From NCBI RefSeq assembly GCF_943912665.1, contig NZ_CALTVG010000086.1, positions 1-7,227 on the forward strand: a stretch of DNA of 7,227 nucleotides, given 5' to 3'. The notes under the pieces were generated by a model. That model did not search any database and was not told the origin of the DNA. It saw nothing but the letters and a program-made list of their open reading frames with translations. Shown one piece after another: positions 1 to 6,740 of this stretch. Each line of letters begins with the position of its first letter. Position 1 is the stretch's first letter. The stretch comes from an uncultured Corynebacterium sp. (lineage in GTDB: Bacteria; Actinomycetota; Actinomycetes; Mycobacteriales; Mycobacteriaceae). The position numbers and the translations under genes are program-made.

Positions 1-41
1 GCGAGCTGGGCCTGTCCGTTGCTCCGGGAGCTGAGGCTTAA
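1..41 (+). CDS. rpmC: 50S ribosomal protein L29, C-terminal end (partial)
   Basis: The reading frame starting at base 3 encodes [12 protein letters not shown] and stops at TAA (39-41), two bases before the rpsQ start. L29 precedes S17 in S10-type operons, and ELGLS is a familiar actinobacterial L29 ending, so position and tail agree. Only the last dozen residues are present, so the call rests mainly on gene order. The tail also contains the GGGAG and GAGG bases (26-36) that serve as ribosome binding site for rpsQ, which fits tight co-translation. Confidence 0.75.
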   Translation, partial: ELGLSVAPGAEA

Positions 42-43
42 TC

Positions 44-325
44 ATGAGTGAGGCAAACGTGAACACTAAGAAGGAAAAGGGCGCTCGCAAGACCCGCACC
101 GGCATCGTTGTCTCCGACAAGATGGACAAGACCATCGTTGTCGAGCTCGAGGACCGCAAGCAGCACGCCCTCTACGGCAAGATCATGCGCTCTAACAAGA
201 AGGTTAAGGCGCACGACGAGAACGAGACCGCCGGCATCGGCGACCGCGTTCTCATCGCCGAGACCCGCCCGCTGTCCAAGGACAAGCACTTCCGTCTCGT
301 CGAGATTGTGGAGAAGGCTAAGTAA
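44..325 (+). CDS. rpsQ: 30S ribosomal protein S17
   Basis: S17 is a primary 16S rRNA-binding protein of the small subunit, with an OB-fold. The 93-residue product has the core [19 protein letters not shown] (about residues 15-33) and the family signature [13 protein letters not shown] (66-78), followed by the usual basic [13 protein letters not shown] tail. Its length is typical for actinobacteria, which carry a short charged N-terminal extension. The ATG at 44 is chosen because it lies two bases after the rpmC stop with GAGG at 33-36, 7 nt upstream. This is the last gene of the upstream ribosomal operon: a tandem repeat and a strong terminator follow its stop, and rplN, its usual neighbour, is over 6 kb away. 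Confidence 0.97.
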   Translation: MSEANVNTKKEKGARKTRTGIVVSDKMDKTIVVELEDRKQHALYGKIMRSNKKVKAHDENETAGIGDRVLIAETRPLSKDKHFRLVEIVEKAK

Positions 326-332
326 AATCTAG

Positions 333-362
333 CCCTCCCACCCAAGTCCCTCCCACCCAAGT
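333..362 (+). repeat. Perfect 15-bp tandem direct repeat, two copies
   Basis: The unit CCCTCCCACCCAAGT occurs at 333-347 and again, without a mismatch, at 348-362. It lies between the rpsQ stop and the first base of the terminator stem at 363. The unit is pyrimidine-rich and nearly free of G, so the RNA should be unstructured. It may be a simple slippage duplication or may help 3'-end formation; the sequence does not decide. Confidence 0.9.
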
Positions 363-394
363 AAAGCCCCCACGTGGAAACGCGTGGGGGCTTT
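363..394 (+). terminator. Rho-independent terminator after rpsQ, possibly bidirectional
   Basis: AAAGCCCCCACG (363-374) pairs perfectly with CGTGGGGGCTTT (383-394), giving a 12-bp GC-rich stem around an 8-nt loop. The T run at the 3' end is only three bases before a G. The matching A run on the 5' side means the hairpin could also stop transcription on the minus strand. It separates the ribosomal operon from the lipoprotein gene. Confidence 0.88.
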
Positions 395-444
395 GTGCAT
401 GCCGAGGAAGGCTTCCCGCGGGCACCGTGTCTGTCTGTGGAGGC

Positions 445-453
445 TGATAGTCT
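445..453 (+). promoter_or_regulatory. Candidate extended -10 promoter of the lipoprotein gene
   Basis: TGATAGTCT fits the extended -10 pattern TGN-TANNNT, with hexamer TAGTCT at 448-453. It lies in the short gap between the rpsQ terminator and the lipoprotein start, where a promoter is needed. Transcription would begin near 460, leaving a leader of about 28 nt that contains the GAAAGG ribosome site. No convincing -35 is seen, as is common with extended -10 promoters. Confidence 0.4.
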
Positions 454-488
454 GCTGGAGGTTCCCTCACAGAAAGGCTCTCACTGAC

Positions 489-1709
489 ATGAATTACCGC
501 GCCCCGCTCGCCCTCACCGTCACCGCCGCGCTCGCTCTCGCCGGGTGCTCCAGCCAGGAGGGCACTGAGCCTGCGCTTAACGACGCCTCCCCGGCTACAC
601 AGCAGCAGACCTCCGCCGACGGCTCGGAGGCGGGTACGGACCCGAAGGAGAGCGCGCGCAGCGTCTACGAGGAGGTTATCGCCCACCCCGGCGACATCGA
701 GTTCAATTACCCCAACGAGGACGCTGGTCTCAGCAACGGCACCAAGTCCACTCCCTCCGGCTTCCAGTACGCGCTTGTGGAGGCCACCGGGGACGACATC
801 CCGGAACTGCTGGTGCGCCGCGGCACGCTGGAGACCAACCCGGTCGCTGTGTTTAGTACCGAGAACGACGGGAAAGACTTGATTACGGTAAAGGACGTGC
901 TGGTGGACGGCGCGGCCTCTGCCGGCGGATACCGCGCCAGCGTGATGGCGGCGGAGTCAGGCGTGGGGCTTATCCAGGTCGAGGGCCAGTCCCTCAGCCG
1001 CTCCCACGACGCCACCGAGTTCACCATCGATGGCACGAAGCTGGTCGCGGGCCCCAAGGCCTCTTTTGACCCTTCCTCCAGTGGCCCGGCGGGCGCGAAG
1101 GCCATCGAGTGGACAGACACCGGCGATACGTCCGCCCTGGATACCATCAGTGCCGCCGGCGCGGGGACCGACTCTGCGGACAACGGCGCTGAGGCCGAGG
1201 TGGCGGACGGTCCGAACCCGACCCCGCCCGCTGGTGTTATACCCGGTGGCAAGGACGCGGGCTCTGATTCGGACACTGCGGCGGACGCGGACGCGTCGGC
1301 TGCTGGCGACCTCGAAAAGTGCACGTACCGCAAGGACCGCCAGCGGGTTGACGGCAATCCTACCGATGTGCCTTCTACCGTGACCGGTACGGTGCGTAAG
1401 GCCAAGGCGCGGGAGCTGGCTGGCGATGACCCCAATATCGTGTCCGAAGGCTACGGGTCCACCGAGGTCTGGATGCTGGTTCTGGACTCGCCAGTGACGC
1501 TGAGCGGCGAGAAGAGTGGTTCGCCGGGCAAGGTGCTGGTCAGAGCAAACCAGGAATGCATCGGCCTCAACAAAGGGGATGCGTGGGACGGCTACGAGGG
1601 CACGAAGGTCACCCTGCCGGTTGATGGCGCGGGCGGATACTGGCAAAGCGATGTCAGCGTGCCCATGGGCTCGCTGCGCATGCCCTACATTCCGGCAGAT
1701 ATCCTTTAA
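489..1709 (+). CDS. Secreted lipoprotein of unknown function
   Basis: The 406-residue product begins with a lipoprotein signal peptide: a short N-region with Arg4, a hydrophobic stretch (residues 5-18) and the lipobox LAGC with the lipidated Cys20. The mature protein should be anchored to the outer face of the cytoplasmic membrane. After a polar Ser/Thr/Gln linker (21-55) comes a domain of roughly 56-225 holding ATGDDIPELLVR (99-110), which resembles the D-x-D-x-x-PELLV loop of FG-GAP/VCBS-like calcium-binding repeats. A low-complexity Ala/Asp/Gly/Pro linker follows (about 226-274), then a C-terminal domain (275-406) with two cysteines, C278 and C357, that could form a disulfide. I do not recognise the family. 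ATG 489 is chosen over in-frame upstream starts because it places the signal peptide at the N-terminus and has GAAAGG at 472-477; the upstream extension would begin inside the terminator. It converges on the next gene with overlapping stop codons. Confidence 0.87.
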   Translation: MNYRAPLALTVTAALALAGCSSQEGTEPALNDASPATQQQTSADGSEAGTDPKESARSVYEEVIAHPGDIEFNYPNEDAGLSNGTKSTPSGFQYALVEATGDDIPELLVRRGTLETNPVAVFSTENDGKDLITVKDVLVDGAASAGGYRASVMAAESGVGLIQVEGQSLSRSHDATEFTIDGTKLVAGPKASFDPSSSGPAGAKAIEWTDTGDTSALDTISAAGAGTDSADNGAEAEVADGPNPTPPAGVIPGGKDAGSDSDTAADADASAAGDLEKCTYRKDRQRVDGNPTDVPSTVTGTVRKAKARELAGDDPNIVSEGYGSTEVWMLVLDSPVTLSGEKSGSPGKVLVRANQECIGLNKGDAWDGYEGTKVTLPVDGAGGYWQSDVSVPMGSLRMPYIPADIL

Positions 1710-2107
1710 CGAACCCGCTGGGACCGGCGGTGGGTCAGCGCGATGGCGATGTTAAAGACGCTGAGCATCGCGCCTACCGCGAGCAAAAAGGTCCCGACGC
1801 GGTAGGGCGCGCCGCTGACGAGATCGATGGTGCGGAAGACCTTCAGCCACACCAACCAGCCCGCGATGAGGGACACCGCGCCCAGCGCGGAGACGGCGCG
1901 CAGCCCGCGCGTGGGGCGCTGGGCGGGGGCGAAGGCGTGGAAGGCGGCGTCGCCAAGCGTGGCAATGCCCACCAGCACGGACACGCCCATCGCAGCTGGC
2001 ACCGGCAGCAGCGCGCCTGTCCCGAAGACGACCGGGAGAATGAAGGACACCGCGACGATGAGGAAGAGCAGGCCGTGGAGCGCGCCCGTGCGCAGGGGAT
2101 AGGTCAC
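1706..2107 (-). CDS. Small four-helix integral membrane protein, function unknown
   Basis: The 133-residue product has four clear hydrophobic segments at about 10-28, 33-56, 69-91 and 103-124, and ends in a basic tail (HRRSQRVR) that is probably cytoplasmic. No catalytic or transporter motif is recognised. The start is taken as GTG at 2107, because it overlaps the kinase stop in a GTGA arrangement (2104-2107) and has GGAGGA with 7-8 nt spacing inside the kinase's last codons, a typical translational coupling. A longer in-frame form starting at 2206 would add Arg/Gly/His-rich residues read from the kinase gene in another frame and is unlikely. Its coupling to the kinase suggests a link to sugar use, but that is only contextual. 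Its TAA stop shares bases with the lipoprotein's TAA. Confidence 0.78.
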   Translation of the reverse strand: MTYPLRTGALHGLLFLIVAVSFILPVVFGTGALLPVPAAMGVSVLVGIATLGDAAFHAFAPAQRPTRGLRAVSALGAVSLIAGWLVWLKVFRTIDLVSGAPYRVGTFLLAVGAMLSVFNIAIALTHRRSQRVR

Positions 2108-2973
2108 AGCTTCTCCTCCACCTCGGCGCGGGTGGGCGGCTGCGCTCCAGTACGCGAGACCGTGATTGCCGCCGCCGTGGCCGCGAAGTGGAGGACGTCG
2201 CGCCACTCGGCCTCGCTCAGCGCGCCCGGATCCGTGTGCGCCAGCTGCGCGAGTAGCGCGGCCATGACGGTATCGCCCGCGCCGATGGTGTCCGCCACCT
2301 CCACGGCCACCGGCGGGACAGAGACAGACATCGCGCCAGCGCGCACGCTGAGGCCCTCCCCGCCGAGGGTGGTCACCACCACTGGGACCGAGTCGAGGGC
2401 TTCGGCCCCAAGGAAGTCGACTTCTTCCTCGCTGAGCTTGAGCAGCGTTACGTGTGGCAGCAACGACAATAGGAAATCGCGGTGCTCCTCAGTGGCGAAG
2501 AAGGGGCGGATATTGGGATCCAGTGCCACCTTCGTGCCGCGGGCAGCCAGCTCCTTAAGCAGCTCCGCGTACCGTGACGCGCCCGGCTCCAACGCGAGGG
2601 ATACGGTGCCGAAGCAGGCCCAGGAGACGTCGGCACGCACCGGTTCCACCAGCCGGTCCGCCGTGCCCTCGGTGTAGAAGGAGTAGGTGGCCGAGCCGTC
2701 CTCGGCGATGTTGCACGCCGCCAACGTGGTGGGCTCCTCGCCGCGCTGCACCAAGGAGGTATCCACGCCCTCCTCCGACAGGCGGTCCACCAGCGCGCAC
2801 CCAAAGGCGTCCGTGGACAACCTCGATTGAAAGCCCACGTCAGCGCCCAAACGCCCGGCAGCCACCGCCACGTTGAAGGGGCCGCCACCCAACGCTGGGG
2901 TCAGGTCCGCCAGCCGCCCTCGGCCGCGCGGAACGAGGTCAACGAGTCCTTCACCACACACCATAATGTCCAT
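2104..2973 (-). CDS. PfkB-family carbohydrate kinase, probable fructokinase
   Basis: PfkB (ribokinase-like) enzymes transfer phosphate from ATP to sugars in the cytoplasm. The 289-residue product, normal for the family, carries the glycine-rich sugar-site motif GGGPFNVAVAAGRLGA (29-44), DPNIRP (152-157), KLSEEEV (179-185), VTTLGGEG (200-207) and the ATP-site signature DTIGAGDT (228-235), with D234 as expected catalytic base. Standing back to back with a sucrose-6-phosphate hydrolase, the likely substrate is the fructose that enzyme releases, which would make it an ScrK-type fructokinase. Ribose, ketodeoxygluconate and similar sugars cannot be excluded from motifs alone. The start is uncertain: ATGs at 2982, 2973 and 2964 are in frame and none has a good ribosome site. 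I chose 2973 because it gives a normal N-terminus (MDIMVCGEG) and lies 7 nt after a -10 hexamer, fitting a leaderless mRNA. The stop overlaps the membrane-protein start. Confidence 0.88.
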   Translation of the reverse strand: MDIMVCGEGLVDLVPRGRGRLADLTPALGGGPFNVAVAAGRLGADVGFQSRLSTDAFGCALVDRLSEEGVDTSLVQRGEEPTTLAACNIAEDGSATYSFYTEGTADRLVEPVRADVSWACFGTVSLALEPGASRYAELLKELAARGTKVALDPNIRPFFATEEHRDFLLSLLPHVTLLKLSEEEVDFLGAEALDSVPVVVTTLGGEGLSVRAGAMSVSVPPVAVEVADTIGAGDTVMAALLAQLAHTDPGALSEAEWRDVLHFAATAAAITVSRTGAQPPTRAEVEEKL

Positions 2974-2980
2974 GAACCCC

Positions 2981-2987
2981 ATAGTAT
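2981..2987. promoter_or_regulatory. Candidate shared bidirectional -10 element (leaderless divergent promoter)
   Basis: The heptamer ATAGTAT is palindromic apart from its centre base at 2984. It gives TAGTAT (2982-2987) on the plus strand and TACTAT (2986-2981) on the minus strand, both fitting TANNNT. The hydrolase ATG at 2995 and the kinase ATG at 2973 each follow their hexamer by exactly 7 nt, so transcripts would start at or next to the ATG. The only purine run before the hydrolase, GAGGG (2989-2993), is one base from the ATG and too close to act as a ribosome site. No good -35 is seen on either side, which lowers confidence. Confidence 0.5.
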
Positions 2988-2994
2988 CGAGGGC

Positions 2995-4320
2995 ATGAAC
3001 TACCGTCCGAAATTCCATATCTCTCCGCCTTCTGGCCGCCTGAATGACCCGAACGGGATTTTCCTCGACGGCGATACGCTGCACGTTTACTACCAGCATG
3101 ACCCCTGCTTCCCGCACGCGCCGAAGCAGACCGGCTGGGGGCATGCGGCAGCCTCCGTGGAAGCGCCGGAGCCGTGGCGGCACTACCCGGACGCCCTGTA
3201 TCCCATCCGTGGGCACGACGCGCACGGCTGCTACTCCGGCGGCGCGGTGGTCGACGGGGAGGACGTGTGGCTCTTCTACACCGGAAACCTCAAGCGCGAC
3301 GGCGAGCGCATCCCGTCGCAGAACCGGGTGCGCGCGGTGGATGCCTCTGGCCCGGAAGGCGGCTTCTACGAGCACGACGCCGCGAACCCGCTCATCAATG
3401 GGCCCGCGGAGGGCTTTACCGGGCATTACCGCGACCCGCAGATTACCCGCGATGCTCAGGGCTGGCGCATGGTCCTTGGCGCCCAGAGAGAGGACGAGAC
3501 CGGGCACGTGGTGCTTTACCGCTCCGCGGACCTTGCTTCATGGTCCTTCCAGGGCGCGCTGACCTTCGACACGTCTGGTGCGCAACCGGGCTTAAGCCCG
3601 GACATGGTGCCGGGCGGCTACATGTGGGAGTGCCCCAACCTCCTCACGCTGCGGGACCGCGCGACGGGTCAGGACAAGGAGGTCCTGGTCATCTGCCCGC
3701 AAGGATTGGAGCCGGTGCTTGCCGACGGCACTACGCACTACGCCTCCTCCGACCAGTGCGGCTACCTCGTGGGACGCCTCGAAGGAACCGTCTTCCACGT
3801 CGAGCGCGGCTTTAGCGAGCTGGACTACGGCCACCAGTTTTATGCGCCCCAACTGCTGGAGCGTGACGGTGAGGCGCTCATGCTGGGCTGGATGGGGCTG
3901 CCCGCCCAGGACGACACCCCGACCGTGGCCCAGGGCTGGGTGCACACGCTCACCCTGCCGCGGCGCGTGTGGTTGGAGGCGGGGGAGCTGCGCCAGGCAC
4001 CGGCGTGGTCGCTGGCATCAGTGCCGCCGGAGCCGGCCCGCGAGGGCTTCGGGTCGGTGGCCACGCTGACCGCGGGCGAGGGCACGTACGCGCTTGTCGA
4101 TTCCTCCGGGGCCGAGGCCTACCGCGTCACCTACGGCGGGGGAGAGCTGCGCCTGGCCTCTGGTGATGATGAGCGCGTGGTGCCCTGCCCGGCCGGAGAC
4201 CTGGAGCTCATCGCGGACGGCTGCGCGGTGGAGGTCTTTGCGGGGGAGGGGCGGATCGCGGCGGCGTCGGCAGTCTTTGGCGCCCGCGATGCCCGCTGGC
4301 GGGGCTGGGAAGCCCGTTAG
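2995..4320 (+). CDS. scrB: Sucrose-6-phosphate hydrolase (GH32 invertase family)
   Basis: GH32 enzymes hydrolyse beta-fructofuranosides with retention. This one probably splits sucrose-6-phosphate into glucose-6-phosphate and fructose. The 441-residue product shows the three catalytic blocks: LNDPNG (16-21) with nucleophile D18, YRDP (145-148) with transition-state stabiliser D147, and WECPN (211-215) with acid/base E212. The five-bladed propeller covers about residues 5-330; a shorter C-terminal part (about 345-441) fits the usual beta-sandwich. There is no signal peptide, so it acts in the cytoplasm, which fits a phosphorylated substrate supplied by the PTS gene downstream rather than extracellular sucrose or levan. 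ATG 2995 is chosen because MNYRPKFHISPPSGRLNDPNG is a standard GH32 N-terminus; the frame stays open further upstream, but only as the antisense of the kinase. The kinase ATG lies just 21 bases away on the other strand. Confidence 0.93.
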   Translation: MNYRPKFHISPPSGRLNDPNGIFLDGDTLHVYYQHDPCFPHAPKQTGWGHAAASVEAPEPWRHYPDALYPIRGHDAHGCYSGGAVVDGEDVWLFYTGNLKRDGERIPSQNRVRAVDASGPEGGFYEHDAANPLINGPAEGFTGHYRDPQITRDAQGWRMVLGAQREDETGHVVLYRSADLASWSFQGALTFDTSGAQPGLSPDMVPGGYMWECPNLLTLRDRATGQDKEVLVICPQGLEPVLADGTTHYASSDQCGYLVGRLEGTVFHVERGFSELDYGHQFYAPQLLERDGEALMLGWMGLPAQDDTPTVAQGWVHTLTLPRRVWLEAGELRQAPAWSLASVPPEPAREGFGSVATLTAGEGTYALVDSSGAEAYRVTYGGGELRLASGDDERVVPCPAGDLELIADGCAVEVFAGEGRIAAASAVFGARDARWRGWEAR

Positions 4321-4332
4321 GGCGTGAAGTTT

Positions 4333-4344
4333 CCTACATATAGG
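4333..4344. repeat. Imperfect palindrome upstream of the PTS promoter, possible operator
   Basis: CCTACATATAGG pairs with its own reverse complement at five of six positions per half. It lies in the AT-rich gap after the hydrolase stop, about 10 bases before the proposed -35 of the PTS gene, where a regulator could bind. It is short, and no regulator is encoded in the window, so an operator role is only a suggestion. Confidence 0.3.
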
Positions 4345-4353
4345 TCCGAATAG

Positions 4354-4383
4354 TTGGCTTTATGTTGGTGTGTCGGGTCTAAT
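4354..4383 (+). promoter_or_regulatory. Candidate promoter of the sucrose PTS gene
   Basis: TTGGCT (4354-4359) and TCTAAT (4378-4383) are separated by 18 bases and resemble -35 and -10 hexamers; the -10 matches TATAAT at five of six positions and is followed by G. Transcription would begin near 4390, giving a leader of about 40 nt ending in the AGGAGG ribosome site. The 110-bp gap after the hydrolase is the most AT-rich part of the cluster, which supports a separate promoter, although readthrough from the hydrolase is also possible because no terminator is seen between them. Confidence 0.55.
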
Positions 4384-4430
4384 GAGAGGTGACGCTATTT
4401 AGTTCATCTCACTCTAGGAGGCACGGCGGC

Positions 4431-6461
4431 ATGGATCACTCTCAAGTCGCGCAGCGAACCCTCACAGCCATCGGCGGCGAAGACAACATCGTCGCCCTCG
4501 CGCACTGCGCCACCCGCCTGCGCATGGTGCTCAAGGACAGCAAGAAGGTCGACACGGCCGCGCTGGAAAATGACCCGGACCTCAAAGGCATCTTCGAGGC
4601 CGGCGGCATGTTCCAGGTCATCGTCGGCCCGGGCGACGTCAACATTGTCTTTGACGAGCTCAACAAGATGACCACCAAGGACATCGCTGTCTCCACCGAC
4701 AAGCTCAAAGACATCGCCGCGAATTCCGGCAACTGGTTCTCCCGCGCGGTGAAGATCCTGGCGGACATCTTCGTGCCGCTCATCCCGATTCTGGTCGGCG
4801 GCGGTCTGCTCATGGCACTCAACAACGTCCTGACCGCCAACGGCCTGTTCGGCGAGCAGTCCGTCATCGAGATGTACCCGGCCATGGCGGACGTGGCGGG
4901 GCTTATTAACCTCCTAGCCTCCGCGCCGTTTGCCTTCCTGCCCATCCTGGTGGGCTTCACCGCCACCAAGCGGTTTGGCGGCAACGAGTTCCTCGGCGCG
5001 GGTATGGCCATGGCGATGGTGATGCCGGACCTGGTCAACGGCTACCAGGTCGCCGCCACCATCGACGCCGGGGAGATGAACTACTGGAACATCTTCGGCC
5101 TCGACGTCGCCCAGGCAGGCTACCAGGGCACCATCTTGCCCATCCTGGTTATCGCCTGGATTCTGGCCACCATTGAGAAGTTCCTGCACAAGCACCTCAA
5201 GGGCACAGTGGACTTCATGCTCACCCCGCTGCTCACGCTGCTGGTGACGGGCTTTATCACCTTCATCGCGGTGGGCCCGGTCCTGCGCACCGCCGGCGAC
5301 ATGCTGGGTGCGGGCCTCAACGACCTCTACACCTTCGCCGGCCCGGTCGGCGGCTTCATCTTCGGTCTGTTCTACTCGCCGATTGTCATTACCGGCCTGC
5401 ACCAGTCCTTCCCGCCGATTGAGACGATGCTGTGGAACGAGGGCGGCTCCTTCATCTTCGCGGTGGCCTCCATTGCCAACATCGCGCAGGGTGGCGTGGC
5501 CCTGGCCGTGTACTTCCTCACCAAGTCCGAGAAGCTCAAGGGCCTGTCTGGTGCCTCGGGTGTCTCCGCGCTCTTCGGTATTACCGAGCCCGCCATCTTC
5601 GGTGTCAACCTGCGCCTGCGCTGGCCGTTCTACATCGGCATGGGTGCTTCCGCCATCGCCTCGACGCTCATTGCGCTTCTCGACGTCAAAGCCACCGCCC
5701 TCGGCGCCGCCGGCTTCATCGGCTTCGTCTCCATGCGCCCGGAGGACTACACCCAGTTCTTCATCTGCGCCTTCGTCTCCCTCCTCCTATCCTTTGGCGC
5801 TGCCTTTGCCTACGGCCGCTACCTGATTGCCAAGAACGGCTCCATCGACCCGGATGAGGCGTCTGCCGCCGCCGGTGCGGGCGGCGATGTTCCCTCCGCC
5901 ACCGCCGACCCGAACGCCTACCGCGTGGCCTCCCCGCTGGAAGGCACCGCCGTGGCGCTGTCCTCTGTCTCTGACCCGATGTTTGCCGCCGGCAAGCTCG
6001 GCGCCGGCGGTGCCATCGAGCCCACCGAGGGCCGCCTGGTTTCCCCGATCGACGGCAAGGTCACCGTCACCTTCCCCTCGAAGCACGCCTACGCCGTGCG
6101 CGGCAAGGACGCCGACGGCAACAACGTGGACATCCTCATGCACATCGGCTTCGACACCGTGAACCTCAAGGGCGAGCACTTCACCTCCCACGTCTCCAAG
6201 GGTGACGAGGTGAAGGCGGGTGACCTTCTCTGCGAGTTCGACATCGACGCCATCAAGGCCGCTGACTATCCGGTGACGACCCCGGTTGTCGTGTCCAACT
6301 CCAAGAAGACGGGCACGGTCCTGCCGGCCTACCACCCGGGCGCGGAGGTGAGCTTCGGCGACGCCCTGCTCACCGTCGACCCGAAGCCGGCCCCTGCCGC
6401 CGAGGCAGGCAGCGCGGCGTCGGCCGCGGGTGGCTCGGCGGTTCCGGCCTCGAATGCCTAA
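4431..6461 (+). CDS. ptsS: Sucrose-type PTS permease, fused EIIBCA
   Basis: This permease imports a sugar and phosphorylates it using phosphate passed from HPr. The 676-residue product is in B-C-A order. EIIB (about 1-85) has [10 protein letters not shown] with phospho-Cys C26. EIIC (about 100-465) is very hydrophobic and carries the GITEP motif (383-387) of glucose-superfamily permeases. A Gly/Ala/Pro/Asp linker (about 470-497) leads to a Crr-like EIIA with SPLEGT (501-506), H552 and [13 protein letters not shown] (567-579), where H571 is the expected phospho-His. Sucrose specificity is inferred from the adjacent sucrose-6-phosphate hydrolase and likeness to corynebacterial PtsS; trehalose or beta-glucoside permeases share this architecture. 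The start is ATG 4431, with AGGAGG at 4416-4421 spaced 9 nt and the common EIIB opening. An in-frame GTG at 4389 would add 14 residues and is disfavoured. The tail after residue 650 is an Ala/Pro/Ser-rich extension beyond the EIIA fold. Confidence 0.92.
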   Translation: MDHSQVAQRTLTAIGGEDNIVALAHCATRLRMVLKDSKKVDTAALENDPDLKGIFEAGGMFQVIVGPGDVNIVFDELNKMTTKDIAVSTDKLKDIAANSGNWFSRAVKILADIFVPLIPILVGGGLLMALNNVLTANGLFGEQSVIEMYPAMADVAGLINLLASAPFAFLPILVGFTATKRFGGNEFLGAGMAMAMVMPDLVNGYQVAATIDAGEMNYWNIFGLDVAQAGYQGTILPILVIAWILATIEKFLHKHLKGTVDFMLTPLLTLLVTGFITFIAVGPVLRTAGDMLGAGLNDLYTFAGPVGGFIFGLFYSPIVITGLHQSFPPIETMLWNEGGSFIFAVASIANIAQGGVALAVYFLTKSEKLKGLSGASGVSALFGITEPAIFGVNLRLRWPFYIGMGASAIASTLIALLDVKATALGAAGFIGFVSMRPEDYTQFFICAFVSLLLSFGAAFAYGRYLIAKNGSIDPDEASAAAGAGGDVPSATADPNAYRVASPLEGTAVALSSVSDPMFAAGKLGAGGAIEPTEGRLVSPIDGKVTVTFPSKHAYAVRGKDADGNNVDILMHIGFDTVNLKGEHFTSHVSKGDEVKAGDLLCEFDIDAIKAADYPVTTPVVVSNSKKTGTVLPAYHPGAEVSFGDALLTVDPKPAPAAEAGSAASAAGGSAVPASNA

Positions 6462-6477
6462 ACCCTGATCAGCACCC

Positions 6478-6502
6478 GGCCCCGGCATTTGTCGGGGCCT
6501 TT
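6478..6502 (+). terminator. Rho-independent terminator after the PTS gene
   Basis: GGCCCCGGC (6478-6486) pairs with GTCGGGGCC (6491-6499) through nine pairs, one of them G-U, around the tetraloop ATTT, followed by TTT. It begins 16 bases after the PTS stop. It should keep sucrose-cluster transcription from entering the ribosomal genes downstream. Confidence 0.87.
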
Positions 6503-6561
6503 GCCATTGGTGCAGGAATAGCATCTGTCCAGACCTGCAAGGCGAACCACGCTGGTCGTCG

Positions 6562-6584
6562 TCAAGCATTGCGCCGGCGCTTGA
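6562..6584 (+). repeat. Nested inverted repeat in the rplN upstream region
   Basis: TCAAGC (6562-6567) and GCTTGA (6579-6584) are perfect inverted arms. The 10-bp palindrome GCGCCGGCGC (6571-6580) is nested at the right side, overlapping the second arm. In RNA these would be mutually exclusive pairings. No T run follows, so it does not look like a terminator. Function unknown. Confidence 0.6.
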
Positions 6585-6740
6585 TTCCACCGGGGCGGTG
6601 GCACAGCGAGGAGGGGGAGCGCGTGGCGCGCGTGCGGGATTTGGGGAAATGGGGTATGGCGTGGTTGAATGTACGGGTTGCATATGGCCGGTCGGTGCAG
6701 CGCGATGCGTTTCCGAATCGCCGCACCGAGACCCTTCGAC

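Noticed and set aside
384..488. In-frame N-terminal extension of the lipoprotein by 35 residues
   Set aside because: It would begin inside the rpsQ terminator hairpin, is rich in Arg/Cys/Trp, and would bury the lipoprotein signal peptide that starts at 489.
707..1435. Minus-strand open frame (242 codons) antisense to the lipoprotein gene
   Set aside because: Ser/Ala/Pro-rich composition mirrors the plus-strand codons, with no motif and no ribosome site noticed; a shadow frame.
2983..3507. Upstream extension of the kinase frame on the minus strand (up to 178 more residues)
   Set aside because: It is antisense to the hydrolase's catalytic region and has no PfkB likeness; PfkB proteins begin a few residues before the first beta-strand, as at 2973.
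4389..4430. GTG at 4389 as a leaderless start for the PTS gene
   Set aside because: It lies close behind the proposed -10, but the ATG at 4431 has an AGGAGG site at ideal spacing and gives the usual EIIB N-terminus.
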